From assembly GCA_035515075.1 (NCBI GenBank), contig DATJBZ010000009.1, positions 83,532-147,531 of the forward strand: a DNA stretch of 64,000 bases. The letters are read 5' to 3'. The DNA is from Moheibacter sp035515075. GTDB lineage: Bacteria; Bacteroidota; Bacteroidia; Flavobacteriales; Weeksellaceae. The notes under the pieces are model-generated. The model was given only the letters and a program-made list of their open reading frames with translations. It did not search any database and was not told the origin of the DNA. The position numbers were made by a program, and so were the translations under genes. Of the stretch, positions 16,979 through 24,788 are shown one piece after another (positions within the stretch are counted from its first letter, which is position 1; the number at the start of each line of letters is the position of its first letter).

Positions 16979-18072
16979 CACCCAAACAACTTTCCTACGG
17001 TATTTTGAGAGCCATTGGCATCGCTGCGCTGTTGGGAGTTTTGTTGTATTTTTTATGGATGATCCGTTCGGTTTTTGCTTATTTGGCAATCGCTTTCGTT
17101 TTGACAATGATTGGTCGTCCGATCATGGCTTTGTTGAAGCAGAAATTGAGAATTCCCAATGCCATCGGCGCAGTAATCACTTTGAGCATTTTTATCACAC
17201 TTTTGATTGCTTTTGCGAGTTTGTTCATTTCTTTGGTGTTGAATCAGCCGTTTCGTTTCATTGGCAATTTTGCGCATTTGGACCAGTTTGAAGGCGTGAT
17301 TTCCAATCAGTTGAAATTGCTATCCCAATCCTTGGGGATTTTGAACATGCCTTTTTTGGAAAATTATTTGGACGATGTAGTGCGAGAAACCAATGCGATC
17401 AGTATATCCAGGGTTTTTCGGGATTCGTTGTCCACTTTGGGCATGTTGATGATTGATTCATTTTCCATCGTGTTCATTACTTTTTTCTTTTTGAAAGACC
17501 GTGATTTGATCAACAACATGATCATTGCTGTGGCGCCAAAAGGAGAAGAAAGCCGTTTCGAAAATATTTTGAACACGACCAAAGATTTGCTGTCGCGCTA
17601 TTTCATCGGTTTGACCCTGCAAATGATCATCATGTTCACTTTCTACTTCATCATTTTATTGTCATTTGGGATCAACTATGCAGCGATCATTGCGTTGTTT
17701 TGTGCTTTGTTGAACCCACTTCCTTACATCGGTCCTTTTATTGGTGGTGTGATCATGGCGAGTTTGTCAATCAGTGATTTGCATAGTTTGGGTTGGGATT
17801 TGCACACCGAAATCATTCCGACGACTTTGTGGATCATGTTTTGGTATTTGTTGACGCATGTTTGGGACAACTTCATCAACCAGCCTTTGATTTATTCCAA
17901 AAGCGTTCGTTCCAATCCTCTGGAGATTTTTTTGATCATTCTGATCGGTGGATTTCTCTTTGGCATTGTGGGCGTAGCGGTAGCAGTGCCGGCTTATACA
18001 GTGTTGAGAGTGGTTTTGAAAGAGTTTTTCTCAGAATACAAAATCGTTCAAAGTATCACCAAAAATTTGTAG
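16975..18072 (+). CDS. AI-2E/PerM family membrane transporter
   Basis: 365-aa polytopic inner-membrane protein: a pair of N-terminal helices (AIGIAALLGVLLYFLWM and FVLTMIGRPIMALL), a third, a helical cytoplasmic segment, and the family's C-terminal block with LLNPLPYIGPFIGG and the VRSNPLEIFLIILIGG motif. Members are variously described as exporters of AI-2, Na+/H+ antiporters or permeases, so no substrate is assigned. It is coupled to mutA by an ATGA overlap. Confidence 0.9.
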   Translation: MTPKQLSYGILRAIGIAALLGVLLYFLWMIRSVFAYLAIAFVLTMIGRPIMALLKQKLRIPNAIGAVITLSIFITLLIAFASLFISLVLNQPFRFIGNFAHLDQFEGVISNQLKLLSQSLGILNMPFLENYLDDVVRETNAISISRVFRDSLSTLGMLMIDSFSIVFITFFFLKDRDLINNMIIAVAPKGEESRFENILNTTKDLLSRYFIGLTLQMIIMFTFYFIILLSFGINYAAIIALFCALLNPLPYIGPFIGGVIMASLSISDLHSLGWDLHTEIIPTTLWIMFWYLLTHVWDNFINQPLIYSKSVRSNPLEIFLIILIGGFLFGIVGVAVAVPAYTVLRVVLKEFFSEYKIVQSITKNL

Positions 18073-18102
18073 CTTTTTTGTTTTAACTTTTAATTGCTGT
18101 CC

Positions 18103-18642
18103 ATGAAATTCAATCTTCAACCCGATTTAAGCAACGAAATGGTTCGTTTGCTTCCGCTTCAAAAAGCAGATTTTGAACGATTGTATGCTGTGGCGTCTGA
18201 TCCAGAAATTTGGAAAAATCATCCCAATAAAAATCGATTTGAAAAAGCCGTTTTTCGCAACTTTTTTGAAGGTGCTTTAGAGAGCGGTGGTGCCTTTTTG
18301 ATTCAAGAAGCCCAAGCCAATGCCATCATTGGCAGCAGTCGTTTTTATGATTTTGATGAAACAAAAAGCAGTATTTTTATCGGTTATACCTTTTATGCTG
18401 TAGATTATTGGGGCAAAGGTTACAATGCACAAGTTAAAAAAATGATGTTGGATTATATTTTTCAATTTGTCGACCAAGTCATTTTTCATGTTGGGATTGA
18501 CAACCACCGTTCGATTCGTGCCATGGAAAAATTAGGGGCAGAAAAAATCAAAGAAATTGTGGTGGCTTATTTTGGAGAACCCGACCGAAATAATGTGGAA
18601 TTTCGTTTGTTGAAGTCCAATTGGGTGCAAGGAGATCAATGA
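18103..18642 (+). CDS. GNAT-family N-acetyltransferase (RimJ/RimL-like)
   Basis: 179 aa from MKFNLQPDLSNEMVRLLPL. Acetyl-CoA fold: substrate loop near ASDPEIWKNHPNKNRF, the beta4-beta5 core SIFIGYTFYAVDYWGKGYNAQVK (G-x-x-x pyrophosphate loop degenerate), and the NHRSIRAMEKLGA motif typical of RimJ/L-type enzymes acting on a protein N-terminus or small amines. Its 3' end overlaps the converging SAM hydrolase gene by 7 bp. Substrate unknown. Confidence 0.88.
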   Translation: MKFNLQPDLSNEMVRLLPLQKADFERLYAVASDPEIWKNHPNKNRFEKAVFRNFFEGALESGGAFLIQEAQANAIIGSSRFYDFDETKSSIFIGYTFYAVDYWGKGYNAQVKKMMLDYIFQFVDQVIFHVGIDNHRSIRAMEKLGAEKIKEIVVAYFGEPDRNNVEFRLLKSNWVQGDQ

Positions 18643-19460
18643 AAATTCACTCGAATTTCAGTGCCTTTCTTCAAACCCAACAGCGTATTGGCGCCACCTT
18701 GATTTTGTGGGTTTCCTTTGTAAACTGCGATTTCCAAAAATCCCGATGAGCCAAACAAAACCATCGGCTTACCTGTGTCCAAGGCTTCATTATCAAAGTC
18801 ACGAACAATTTCATGGTAGTTTTGGTAAATGGTGTCGAATTGCCTTCCAAGATGTTGAATGGTAAATGAACGTTTGTTTCCAATTTTTTGAAAAACTTTT
18901 TGGGTGATGTTGGTGATGGAATTGCCGTAGTTGTCAATGTAAATCACGTTGCCAATGATGGTTTGCTCATCTTTGATGACAGGACGCAAACTGTACAATT
19001 CTTTCAAAGTATTGATTTTCTCTCCAATCAAATTCAAATTTCCACCTCGCGCCAAATGACAAGCAACGGGGGCGAAAATGTCACGGCTGGGAAAATCAGC
19101 ATTGAAATCCACCTTTGGAAAAATGATTTCGACGATGGATGTTGGACGAATGTCCGAATGGATCAAAGACAAAATGCCGTTGTCGCTAGAAATGAAATAA
19201 TGATCATCGATCAAAGCAACGATGGGTTTTTTATTCGGATGAATCAACTCGTCCACCGCAATCAAGTGGATGCTTCCTTTGGGAAAATGTGGGTAAGCGT
19301 TTTTTAATACAAAAGCTCCTTCTGCAATGTCAAAAGGTTGAATGGCATGGGAAATGTCAACAAGGGTTACCGTATTGAGCTCAGCATAAATTTTAGCTTT
19401 CAATGATGCGACAGAGGGATCTTTGTATCCAAAATCGGATGTTAAAGTGATAATTGGCAT
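18636..19460 (-). CDS. SAM hydroxide adenosyltransferase (DUF62, chlorinase/fluorinase fold)
   Basis: 274 aa from ATG 19460 (MPIITLTSDFGYKDPSVASLK). The N-terminal TSDFG motif and the conserved DISH (TLVDISHAIQPFD) identify the DUF62 family, which hydrolyses S-adenosylmethionine to adenosine and methionine with an activated water. The residues around YIDNYGNSITNI are the C-terminal-domain landmark. Its physiological role in bacteria is poorly defined. Divergent from phoH with facing promoters. Confidence 0.88.
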   Translation of the reverse strand: MPIITLTSDFGYKDPSVASLKAKIYAELNTVTLVDISHAIQPFDIAEGAFVLKNAYPHFPKGSIHLIAVDELIHPNKKPIVALIDDHYFISSDNGILSLIHSDIRPTSIVEIIFPKVDFNADFPSRDIFAPVACHLARGGNLNLIGEKINTLKELYSLRPVIKDEQTIIGNVIYIDNYGNSITNITQKVFQKIGNKRSFTIQHLGRQFDTIYQNYHEIVRDFDNEALDTGKPMVLFGSSGFLEIAVYKGNPQNQGGANTLLGLKKGTEIRVNFH

Positions 19461-19479
19461 GAAAATCAATTTCTATCAA

Positions 19480-19500
19480 CAAATATATTGCGTATTTTTG
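19480..19500. promoter_or_regulatory. Divergent promoters of the SAM hydrolase and phoH
   Basis: A minus-strand TATATTTG (19480-19487, 19 nt before the SAM hydrolase ATG) and a plus-strand TATTTTTG (19493-19500, 27 nt before the phoH start) lie 5 bp apart, so polymerases on the two would collide or share melting. Confidence 0.6.
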
Positions 19501-19527
19501 TAATCAATCGAATTAAACAAAAGACAT

Positions 19528-20490
19528 TTGACAGAATTAAACTTAGATTTGGCGGACGTGAGCATCCAAGAGTTCTACGGTGCCAACAATAAAAACTTTG
19601 AATTGCTCCAATCGCACTTTTCAAAACTGAAGATTTTTGGTCGTGGAAAAAGCATTTCAGCAGTCGGTAATGAAGAATATTTGCACCAGTTTTCTGACAA
19701 AATCAGTCAAATTCTCCAACATTTGCAGCACTACAATCGTTTGAATGAAAAAGACATGGAATCTTTGTTGTCCTCCAATGAAATGCCGCAAAGTATCAAA
19801 AAGTCTGAAGAAGTTTTGGTGCACGGTGTCAATGGGAAAATGATCAAAGCTTTGACAGCAGGTCAAAAAAAGTTGGTTCAATTGACCCAACGCAACGACA
19901 TGGTTTTTGCGATTGGTCCAGCCGGAACAGGGAAAACTTATACGGGCATTGCATTGGCGGTCCAAGCTTTGAAAGCCAAGGAGGTTCGGCGCATTGTTTT
20001 GACGCGTCCTGCTGTGGAGGCTGGAGAAAGTTTGGGTTTTTTGCCTGGAGATTTGAAAGAGAAATTGGATCCTTATTTACAGCCTTTGTATGATGCTTTG
20101 AAAGACATGTTGCATTTTGATAAATTGGAAAGCATGTATGAGCGTGGCATCATCGAAGTGGCCCCATTGGCTTTTATGCGTGGGCGAACTTTGGACGATG
20201 CTTTTGTGATTTTAGATGAAGCGCAAAATACGACCCATGCACAGATGAAAATGTTTTTAACACGCATGGGTAAAAATGCCAAATTCATCATCACAGGTGA
20301 TCCAGACCAGATTGATTTGCCGCCCAGACAAAAATCAGGTTTGAAAGAAGCCATGGTGATTTTGAAAGAAGTCGAAGGCATTGGCATGGTGAGGTTGACC
20401 GACAAAGATGTGGTCCGCCACAAATTGGTCACCCGAATTTTGAATGCCTACAAAAGTGCAGACAATGCGCAAAAAGAACTTGAATCATGA
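19528..20490 (+). CDS. phoH: PhoH-family ATPase
   Basis: 320 aa. The start is a TTG: MTELNLDLADVSIQEFYGANN aligns with the usual N-terminus of flavobacterial PhoH, and no better ATG lies upstream. An N-terminal KH-like part is followed by a helicase-like P-loop (GPAGTGKTYTG), RRIVLTRPAVEAGESLGFLPGD, a Walker B DDAFVILDEAQN and TGDPDQIDLP. PhoH proteins are RNA-associated ATPases, often linked to rRNA maturation by YbeY neighbours; none is here. The stop overlaps the DUF5522 gene. Confidence 0.92.
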   Translation: MTELNLDLADVSIQEFYGANNKNFELLQSHFSKLKIFGRGKSISAVGNEEYLHQFSDKISQILQHLQHYNRLNEKDMESLLSSNEMPQSIKKSEEVLVHGVNGKMIKALTAGQKKLVQLTQRNDMVFAIGPAGTGKTYTGIALAVQALKAKEVRRIVLTRPAVEAGESLGFLPGDLKEKLDPYLQPLYDALKDMLHFDKLESMYERGIIEVAPLAFMRGRTLDDAFVILDEAQNTTHAQMKMFLTRMGKNAKFIITGDPDQIDLPPRQKSGLKEAMVILKEVEGIGMVRLTDKDVVRHKLVTRILNAYKSADNAQKELES

Positions 20491-20663
20491 AAAATGATGC
20501 CTTTCAAGAAGGGGATTATTACAAAAGTCCAGAAGGTTATTTTGTGTTTACGGAACAATATCATTTGAGAAGAGGGTATTGTTGCAAAAGCGGTTGTCGC
20601 CATTGTCCTTATGGTTACGATAAAAATACCGATCGGTTCAAAAAGCAAGAAGAGAAAAAATAA
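20487..20663 (+). CDS. DUF5522-family small Cys-rich protein
   Basis: 58-aa protein too short for most gene finders: MKNDAFQEGDYYKSPEGYFV, then TEQYHLRRGYCCKSGCRHCPYG. The CC-x3-C-x2-C cluster (four Cys plus His) and the RRGYCC...CRHCPYG signature identify DUF5522; a metal (Zn or Fe-S) site is likely. Its ATG overlaps the phoH stop (ATGA), so it is the second gene of the phoH operon. Function unknown. Confidence 0.88.
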   Translation: MKNDAFQEGDYYKSPEGYFVFTEQYHLRRGYCCKSGCRHCPYGYDKNTDRFKKQEEKK

Positions 20664-20686
20664 GCTGACGCAAATCAATACCAAAC

Positions 20687-20724
20687 AAAACAGGCGATTC
20701 CGAAAAGAGTCGCCTGTTTTTATT
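20687..20724. terminator. Bidirectional terminator between the phoH operon and tonB
   Basis: An 11-bp perfect stem (AAAACAGGCGA / TCGCCTGTTTT) has A-rich and T-rich flanks, so it can end transcripts from both sides. The tonB-like gene converges 20 bp further on. Confidence 0.9.
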
Positions 20725-20743
20725 GTATGGAATTTCAATGTAA

Positions 20744-21655
20744 TTATTGTTGTAAAATGAAGTGCAAAGGAATGGTGAAAATCAAATTGATTTTGCTGCC
20801 ATCGTCCAATTCAGCAGCCTGAATGAATTGTTTACGCTGGACCATTTTTTTGGCAATTCGGTCCAAAGCAGCTTGGGCTTCTTGGTCAAATTTCACATGG
20901 TTGCCATTCAATGTTTTGATGTGAGTGATGCGCCCGTTTTTATCGACCACAAATTGCAATTGCGTTTTGGCTGTATTGATGTGGTACTTTTGGGCAACCT
21001 CTTCAAAATGCTGCAATTGATTCCCCAATTCGCTTTGCAATTGTTTGGCCATGCATTTTTGCAAACTCACTTTGTCATTTGCGTTGGATTCACAACCAGG
21101 GAAAACCGCCATTTTGGTGACTTCTCTCGCGTTGTAAGTGGTTCTAGTTGTTTCTGGAGCAAGCACTGTCGTTGGTCCATCGACTGTAGTGCCACTTGAA
21201 GATGAAGTCTGGGTGCTGTGGCTGTTTCTTTCTCCATCAACGCCCGCGTTTTCATCGGTTGCATCCGCCAAATCCAAATCAACATTGTTTTGAATCGGCG
21301 TTTCGATCAAAGGCGCATCCTTGGGATCAGGCGTTTGTTTGCTCTTTTCTTCTGTTGATTTGGGTGCGCTGGGTGGAATCACTTTGGGGGCAACGAACTT
21401 TGGAAGGTCAGGTTTTTCATCCACAATGACAAAAACATGTTCTTTCAAAGGTTTGTCCGCTTTTTGTGGAGTAACCACAGCATCTTTGGTCGTAAATGAA
21501 AAAATGAGTGCGGTGATTCCTACGATAGACAAACACAACAACAGTGATTTCAGTAAATTCCAACCTTCGTTGGTTCTGATTTGATAAGCGCCATAAGCCT
21601 TGTTTCTATTGTTGAATAGAAAATCATTCCAGGGTAAATGTTCTTTTTTTGACAT
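20744..21655 (-). CDS. TonB-family energy transducer
   Basis: 303 aa. A cytoplasmic N-terminus (MSKKEHLPWNDFLFNNRNKAYGAY) is followed by one membrane helix (about 33-55), a periplasmic Pro/Lys-rich linker (PSAPKSTEEKSKQTPDPKDAP), a Ser/Thr-rich stretch and a C-terminal TonB domain with VVDKNGRITHIKTLNG. It would pass energy from ExbBD to outer-membrane TonB-dependent receptors. The N-terminal NxRNKAYGAYQLR-type motif is typical for Bacteroidota TonB paralogues. No exbB/exbD or receptor is adjacent. Confidence 0.9.
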   Translation of the reverse strand: MSKKEHLPWNDFLFNNRNKAYGAYQIRTNEGWNLLKSLLLCLSIVGITALIFSFTTKDAVVTPQKADKPLKEHVFVIVDEKPDLPKFVAPKVIPPSAPKSTEEKSKQTPDPKDAPLIETPIQNNVDLDLADATDENAGVDGERNSHSTQTSSSSGTTVDGPTTVLAPETTRTTYNAREVTKMAVFPGCESNANDKVSLQKCMAKQLQSELGNQLQHFEEVAQKYHINTAKTQLQFVVDKNGRITHIKTLNGNHVKFDQEAQAALDRIAKKMVQRKQFIQAAELDDGSKINLIFTIPLHFILQQ

Positions 21656-21699
21656 GATTTAAAATTTAAAAGGTGAATACTGCAACCGGTTTTTTTTCG

Positions 21700-21850
21700 T
21701 ACGGTCCTAAAATTGTAGGACAAGTAAAGTGTCATGATATTCGTCATGTTTCAAAACCTGTGCCTAAGCGGGTTTTGTTGAAAAAAAATGATAAGTCTTC
21801 ATTTTGTTTAAAACTTAAGTTTCTAATAATTCGCAGCAATGCTGAGGGTT
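21700..21850. other. Inverted-repeat-rich spacer between tonB and dnaB
   Basis: Five short inverted repeats sit in about 150 bp: GTCCTA-N6-TAGGAC (21704-21721), CATGA-N6-TCATG near 21733, CAAAACC/GGTTTTG near 21752-21777, the palindrome AACTTAAGTT near 21812, and CAGC-N3-GCTG near 21837. No ORF is supported here although the dnaB frame stays open upstream. It could be an operator region or a structured leader; the function is not established. Confidence 0.4.
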
Positions 21851-21854
21851 TTTA

Positions 21855-21862
21855 TATCTTAG
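21855..21862 (+). promoter_or_regulatory. Putative -7 element (TATCTTAG) of dnaB
   Basis: One mismatch to TAnnTTTG, 8 nt before the ATG at 21871. Confidence 0.45.
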
Positions 21863-21870
21863 CGGATTCT

Positions 21871-23445
21871 ATGGAAAATTTAAAAACAACAACAGATATA
21901 AGGCCTAAAGGGCAGAAAGTCATTGGTTTGGAGCGTGGTAAATTGCCGCCTCAAGCGATTGATTTAGAGGAAGCGGTTTTGGGTGCCATGATGATTGACA
22001 AGAAAGGCATTGATGAGGTGATTGATGTGTTGATGCCACAGGTTTTTTACAGAATTCAGCACCAAGTCATTTTTACGGCCATTCGAAAATTGTTCAATGA
22101 AACCCAACCGATTGACTTATTGACTGTGTCCAATGAATTGCGCAATGAAGGCAAATTGGATTTGGTCGGCGGTGATTATTATTTGATTCAATTGACCCAG
22201 AAGGTGTCGTCTGCAGCGCACATCGAATACCATTCGCGGGTTTTGTTGGAAAAATACATTCTTCGTCAATTGATTGAAATTTCGTCCAATATCATTGACA
22301 AAGCCTACGATGAAACCACCGATGTGTTTGAACTGTTGGACTTTTCTGAAAGCAAGTTGTTTGAAATCACAGAAGGTGGGATCAAGAAAAGTTTTACGGA
22401 TTCCAGAACTTTGGTGGCGGAAGCAATTGAGAAAATCAAGGCGATGTCAGAAAAAGAAGGGATGAGTGGTGTACCTTCAGGATTTACCCAACTGGACAAA
22501 ATTACTTCAGGTTGGCAAGAATCGGATTTGATCATTTTGGCAGCGCGACCCGGGATGGGAAAAACGGCTTTCGTTTTGTCGATGGCCAGAAATATGGCAG
22601 TGGATGCCAATACGCCAGTGGCGGTTTTTTCGTTAGAGATGTCCAGTGTACAGTTGATCACAAGGATGATTTCGAGCGAAACAGGCATTTCTTCTGAGAA
22701 ATTAAGAAAAGCAACTTTGGAAAACCACGAATGGAAACAATTGTACAACAAAGTGAAAGCTTTGGAAGACGCGCCTTTGTTCATCGATGATACACCCGCT
22801 TTGTCCATTTTTGATTTGCGTGCCAAAGCACGGCGATTGGTTTCTCAGCACAATGTGAAATTGATCGTGATTGATTATTTGCAATTGATGACTTTGGGCG
22901 GAGGAAAATCTACTGGCAACAGGGAACAAGAGATTTCTACCATTTCACGAAACTTGAAATCCATTGCGAAAGAATTGAATATTCCAGTGATTGCGTTGTC
23001 GCAGTTGTCCCGTTCCGTAGAAACCCGTGGCGGAAACAAACGTCCGATGTTGTCTGACTTGCGTGAATCAGGCGCCATTGAACAAGATGCGGACATTGTG
23101 TCTTTTATTTATCGACCTGAATATTACAAATTGGAATTTTGGGATGATGAACAAGGAACGCCGAGTGCAGGACAAGCAGAGATCATCATTGCAAAACACC
23201 GAAATGGTGCGTTGGAAAATGTGCGTTTGCAGTTTATCAATAGCCAAGCGAAATTCATGGATTTAGAAAATGAATTTGGTTCTTTTGGTGGAGAGTTTCA
23301 AAGTTCAATGAACAAAGACAGCGGTCAAAACGAAGATGCTGGTAGTGCTTTCAATTTACCTGTTGGCAATCCAGCGGACTCATTTGGATCGTTCAATGAC
23401 ACAGAGCATCCCGATTTTGAGGACGACGATGACATGCCTTTTTAA
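21871..23445 (+). CDS. dnaB: Replicative DNA helicase DnaB
   Basis: Ring helicase of the replication fork. 524 aa from ATG 21871 (MENLKTTTDIRPKGQKV); the frame is open 66 codons further upstream, but that region is non-coding in character. The N-terminal DnaB domain begins PPQAIDLEEAVLGAMM. The RecA-like domain has Walker A ARPGMGKTAF, Walker B KLIVIDYLQLM, the QLSRSVETRGGNKRPMLSDL loop and the arginine-finger region near FIYRPEYY. No intein is present. The acidic C-terminal tail (EDDDDMPF) is typical for Bacteroidota. Confidence 0.95.
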   Translation: MENLKTTTDIRPKGQKVIGLERGKLPPQAIDLEEAVLGAMMIDKKGIDEVIDVLMPQVFYRIQHQVIFTAIRKLFNETQPIDLLTVSNELRNEGKLDLVGGDYYLIQLTQKVSSAAHIEYHSRVLLEKYILRQLIEISSNIIDKAYDETTDVFELLDFSESKLFEITEGGIKKSFTDSRTLVAEAIEKIKAMSEKEGMSGVPSGFTQLDKITSGWQESDLIILAARPGMGKTAFVLSMARNMAVDANTPVAVFSLEMSSVQLITRMISSETGISSEKLRKATLENHEWKQLYNKVKALEDAPLFIDDTPALSIFDLRAKARRLVSQHNVKLIVIDYLQLMTLGGGKSTGNREQEISTISRNLKSIAKELNIPVIALSQLSRSVETRGGNKRPMLSDLRESGAIEQDADIVSFIYRPEYYKLEFWDDEQGTPSAGQAEIIIAKHRNGALENVRLQFINSQAKFMDLENEFGSFGGEFQSSMNKDSGQNEDAGSAFNLPVGNPADSFGSFNDTEHPDFEDDDDMPF

Positions 23446-23470
23446 AATATTAAATCATAGCCAAAATCAG

Positions 23471-23500
23471 TTTTGATTTGGCATGAAATGCCTAATTTTG
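23471..23500 (+). promoter_or_regulatory. Promoter of the proline dehydrogenase gene
   Basis: TTG (23473-23475) and TAATTTTG (23493-23500) are separated by 17 bp, within the range for -33/-7 promoters of this phylum; the ATG follows 21 nt later. Confidence 0.65.
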
Positions 23501-23521
23501 TCGGATTAAATCATTCATTCC

Positions 23522-24697
23522 ATGTCACTATTTGATGATAGCCAAACCGCGTTTGAACCCAAGTCGGATCAAGAGTTAAAGAAAGCGAAACAGTTGTTTC
23601 AATTGATGTCCCAACCGTTGTTGACCAAAATGGGCGCTGTGTTTTTTGAGTTGCCTTTTGCGACGGATTTGCCCTTTGTGAAAACGATGATTCGGCGAAC
23701 GATTTACCAACACTTTGTAGGCGGAGAAACACCGACGCAATGTTTGAAAGTCGCCAAAGAATTGCACCGCTACGGCGTAAGCTCGATCATGGATTATTCC
23801 GTCGAAGGCCAAGAAGATGAAGCTTCTTTTGACCATGTGCGGGATGAAATTTTGTCTCTGATCCAAATTGCCAAAGAAAATCCTGAAGAAGTTCCTTTTG
23901 TGGTATTCAAACCGACAGGTTTTGGTCGAATTTCATTGTATGAAAAAGTAGGGCTAAAACAAACCATGACTGCAGAAGAAGAGCAAGCTTGGCAAAACAT
24001 TCGTGCGCGCATAGAAACGGTTTGTCAGGCAGCTTATGACCAAAAGGTATTGATCATGGCGGATGCAGAACACAGTTGGATGCAAGATGCAGCGGATGAT
24101 TTGATGGAGGAAATGATGCAACGCTTCAACCAAAAAGAATGCATTGTTTGGAGTACTTTGCAAATGTACCGACACGATCGTTTGGCTTATTTGAAACAAA
24201 TTCATCAGAAAGCGAGCGAAGCAGGTTATTTGTTGGGCTTTAAAATTGTGCGGGGTGCTTACATGGAATTGGAGCGTGCGCGTGCCAAAGAAAAAGGCTA
24301 CCAAGATCCGATCCAAGCAGACAAAGCTTCGACCGACCGGGATTACAACGCCGCTTTGGAGTTCATTTTGTCGCACCATGACCGCATTTCCATTTTTGCG
24401 GGAACACACAACGAAAAAAGCAGTGAATTGTTGATCCGTTTGATCGACCAACAATCGTTGAACAAAGCTTCCAAAGGTGTTTGGTTTGGTCAATTGTATG
24501 GCATGAGCGACAACATCAGTTTCAAATTGGGCAGTTTGGGATACAATACGTCGAAATATCTGCCGTATGGACCCATTAAAAAAGTGATGCCTTATCTGAT
24601 TCGTCGTGCACAAGAAAACACATCTGTAGCTGGACAAACCAGTCGTGAGCTATTGTTGATCGATGACGAAATTCAACGAAGAAAAAAGATCCGTTGA
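23522..24697 (+). CDS. Proline dehydrogenase (monofunctional)
   Basis: FAD enzyme oxidising proline to pyrroline-5-carboxylate at the membrane. 391 aa, without the P5C dehydrogenase domain of PutA. Features of the beta/alpha barrel are visible: VFKPTGFGR, LIMADAEHSWMQDAADDL, STLQMYRHDRLAYL, GFKIVRGAYMELERARAKEKGY and the substrate-binding C-terminal YLIRRAQENTSVAGQTSREL. Single gene with its own promoter; the partner P5C dehydrogenase is not in the window. Confidence 0.93.
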   Translation: MSLFDDSQTAFEPKSDQELKKAKQLFQLMSQPLLTKMGAVFFELPFATDLPFVKTMIRRTIYQHFVGGETPTQCLKVAKELHRYGVSSIMDYSVEGQEDEASFDHVRDEILSLIQIAKENPEEVPFVVFKPTGFGRISLYEKVGLKQTMTAEEEQAWQNIRARIETVCQAAYDQKVLIMADAEHSWMQDAADDLMEEMMQRFNQKECIVWSTLQMYRHDRLAYLKQIHQKASEAGYLLGFKIVRGAYMELERARAKEKGYQDPIQADKASTDRDYNAALEFILSHHDRISIFAGTHNEKSSELLIRLIDQQSLNKASKGVWFGQLYGMSDNISFKLGSLGYNTSKYLPYGPIKKVMPYLIRRAQENTSVAGQTSRELLLIDDEIQRRKKIR

Positions 24698-24771
24698 TTT
24701 GATGAGCAATTCATTGCGTTGTTTTTTGCTGCATGATTGCAAGGCAAGACACTGACAATTCTTAAATTTTG

Positions 24772-24779
24772 TATCTTGC
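24772..24779 (+). promoter_or_regulatory. Putative -7 element (TATCTTGC) of priA
   Basis: Two mismatches to the TAnnTTTG consensus, 9 nt before the ATG; weak support. Confidence 0.35.
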
Positions 24780-24788
24780 TCATCGCTT

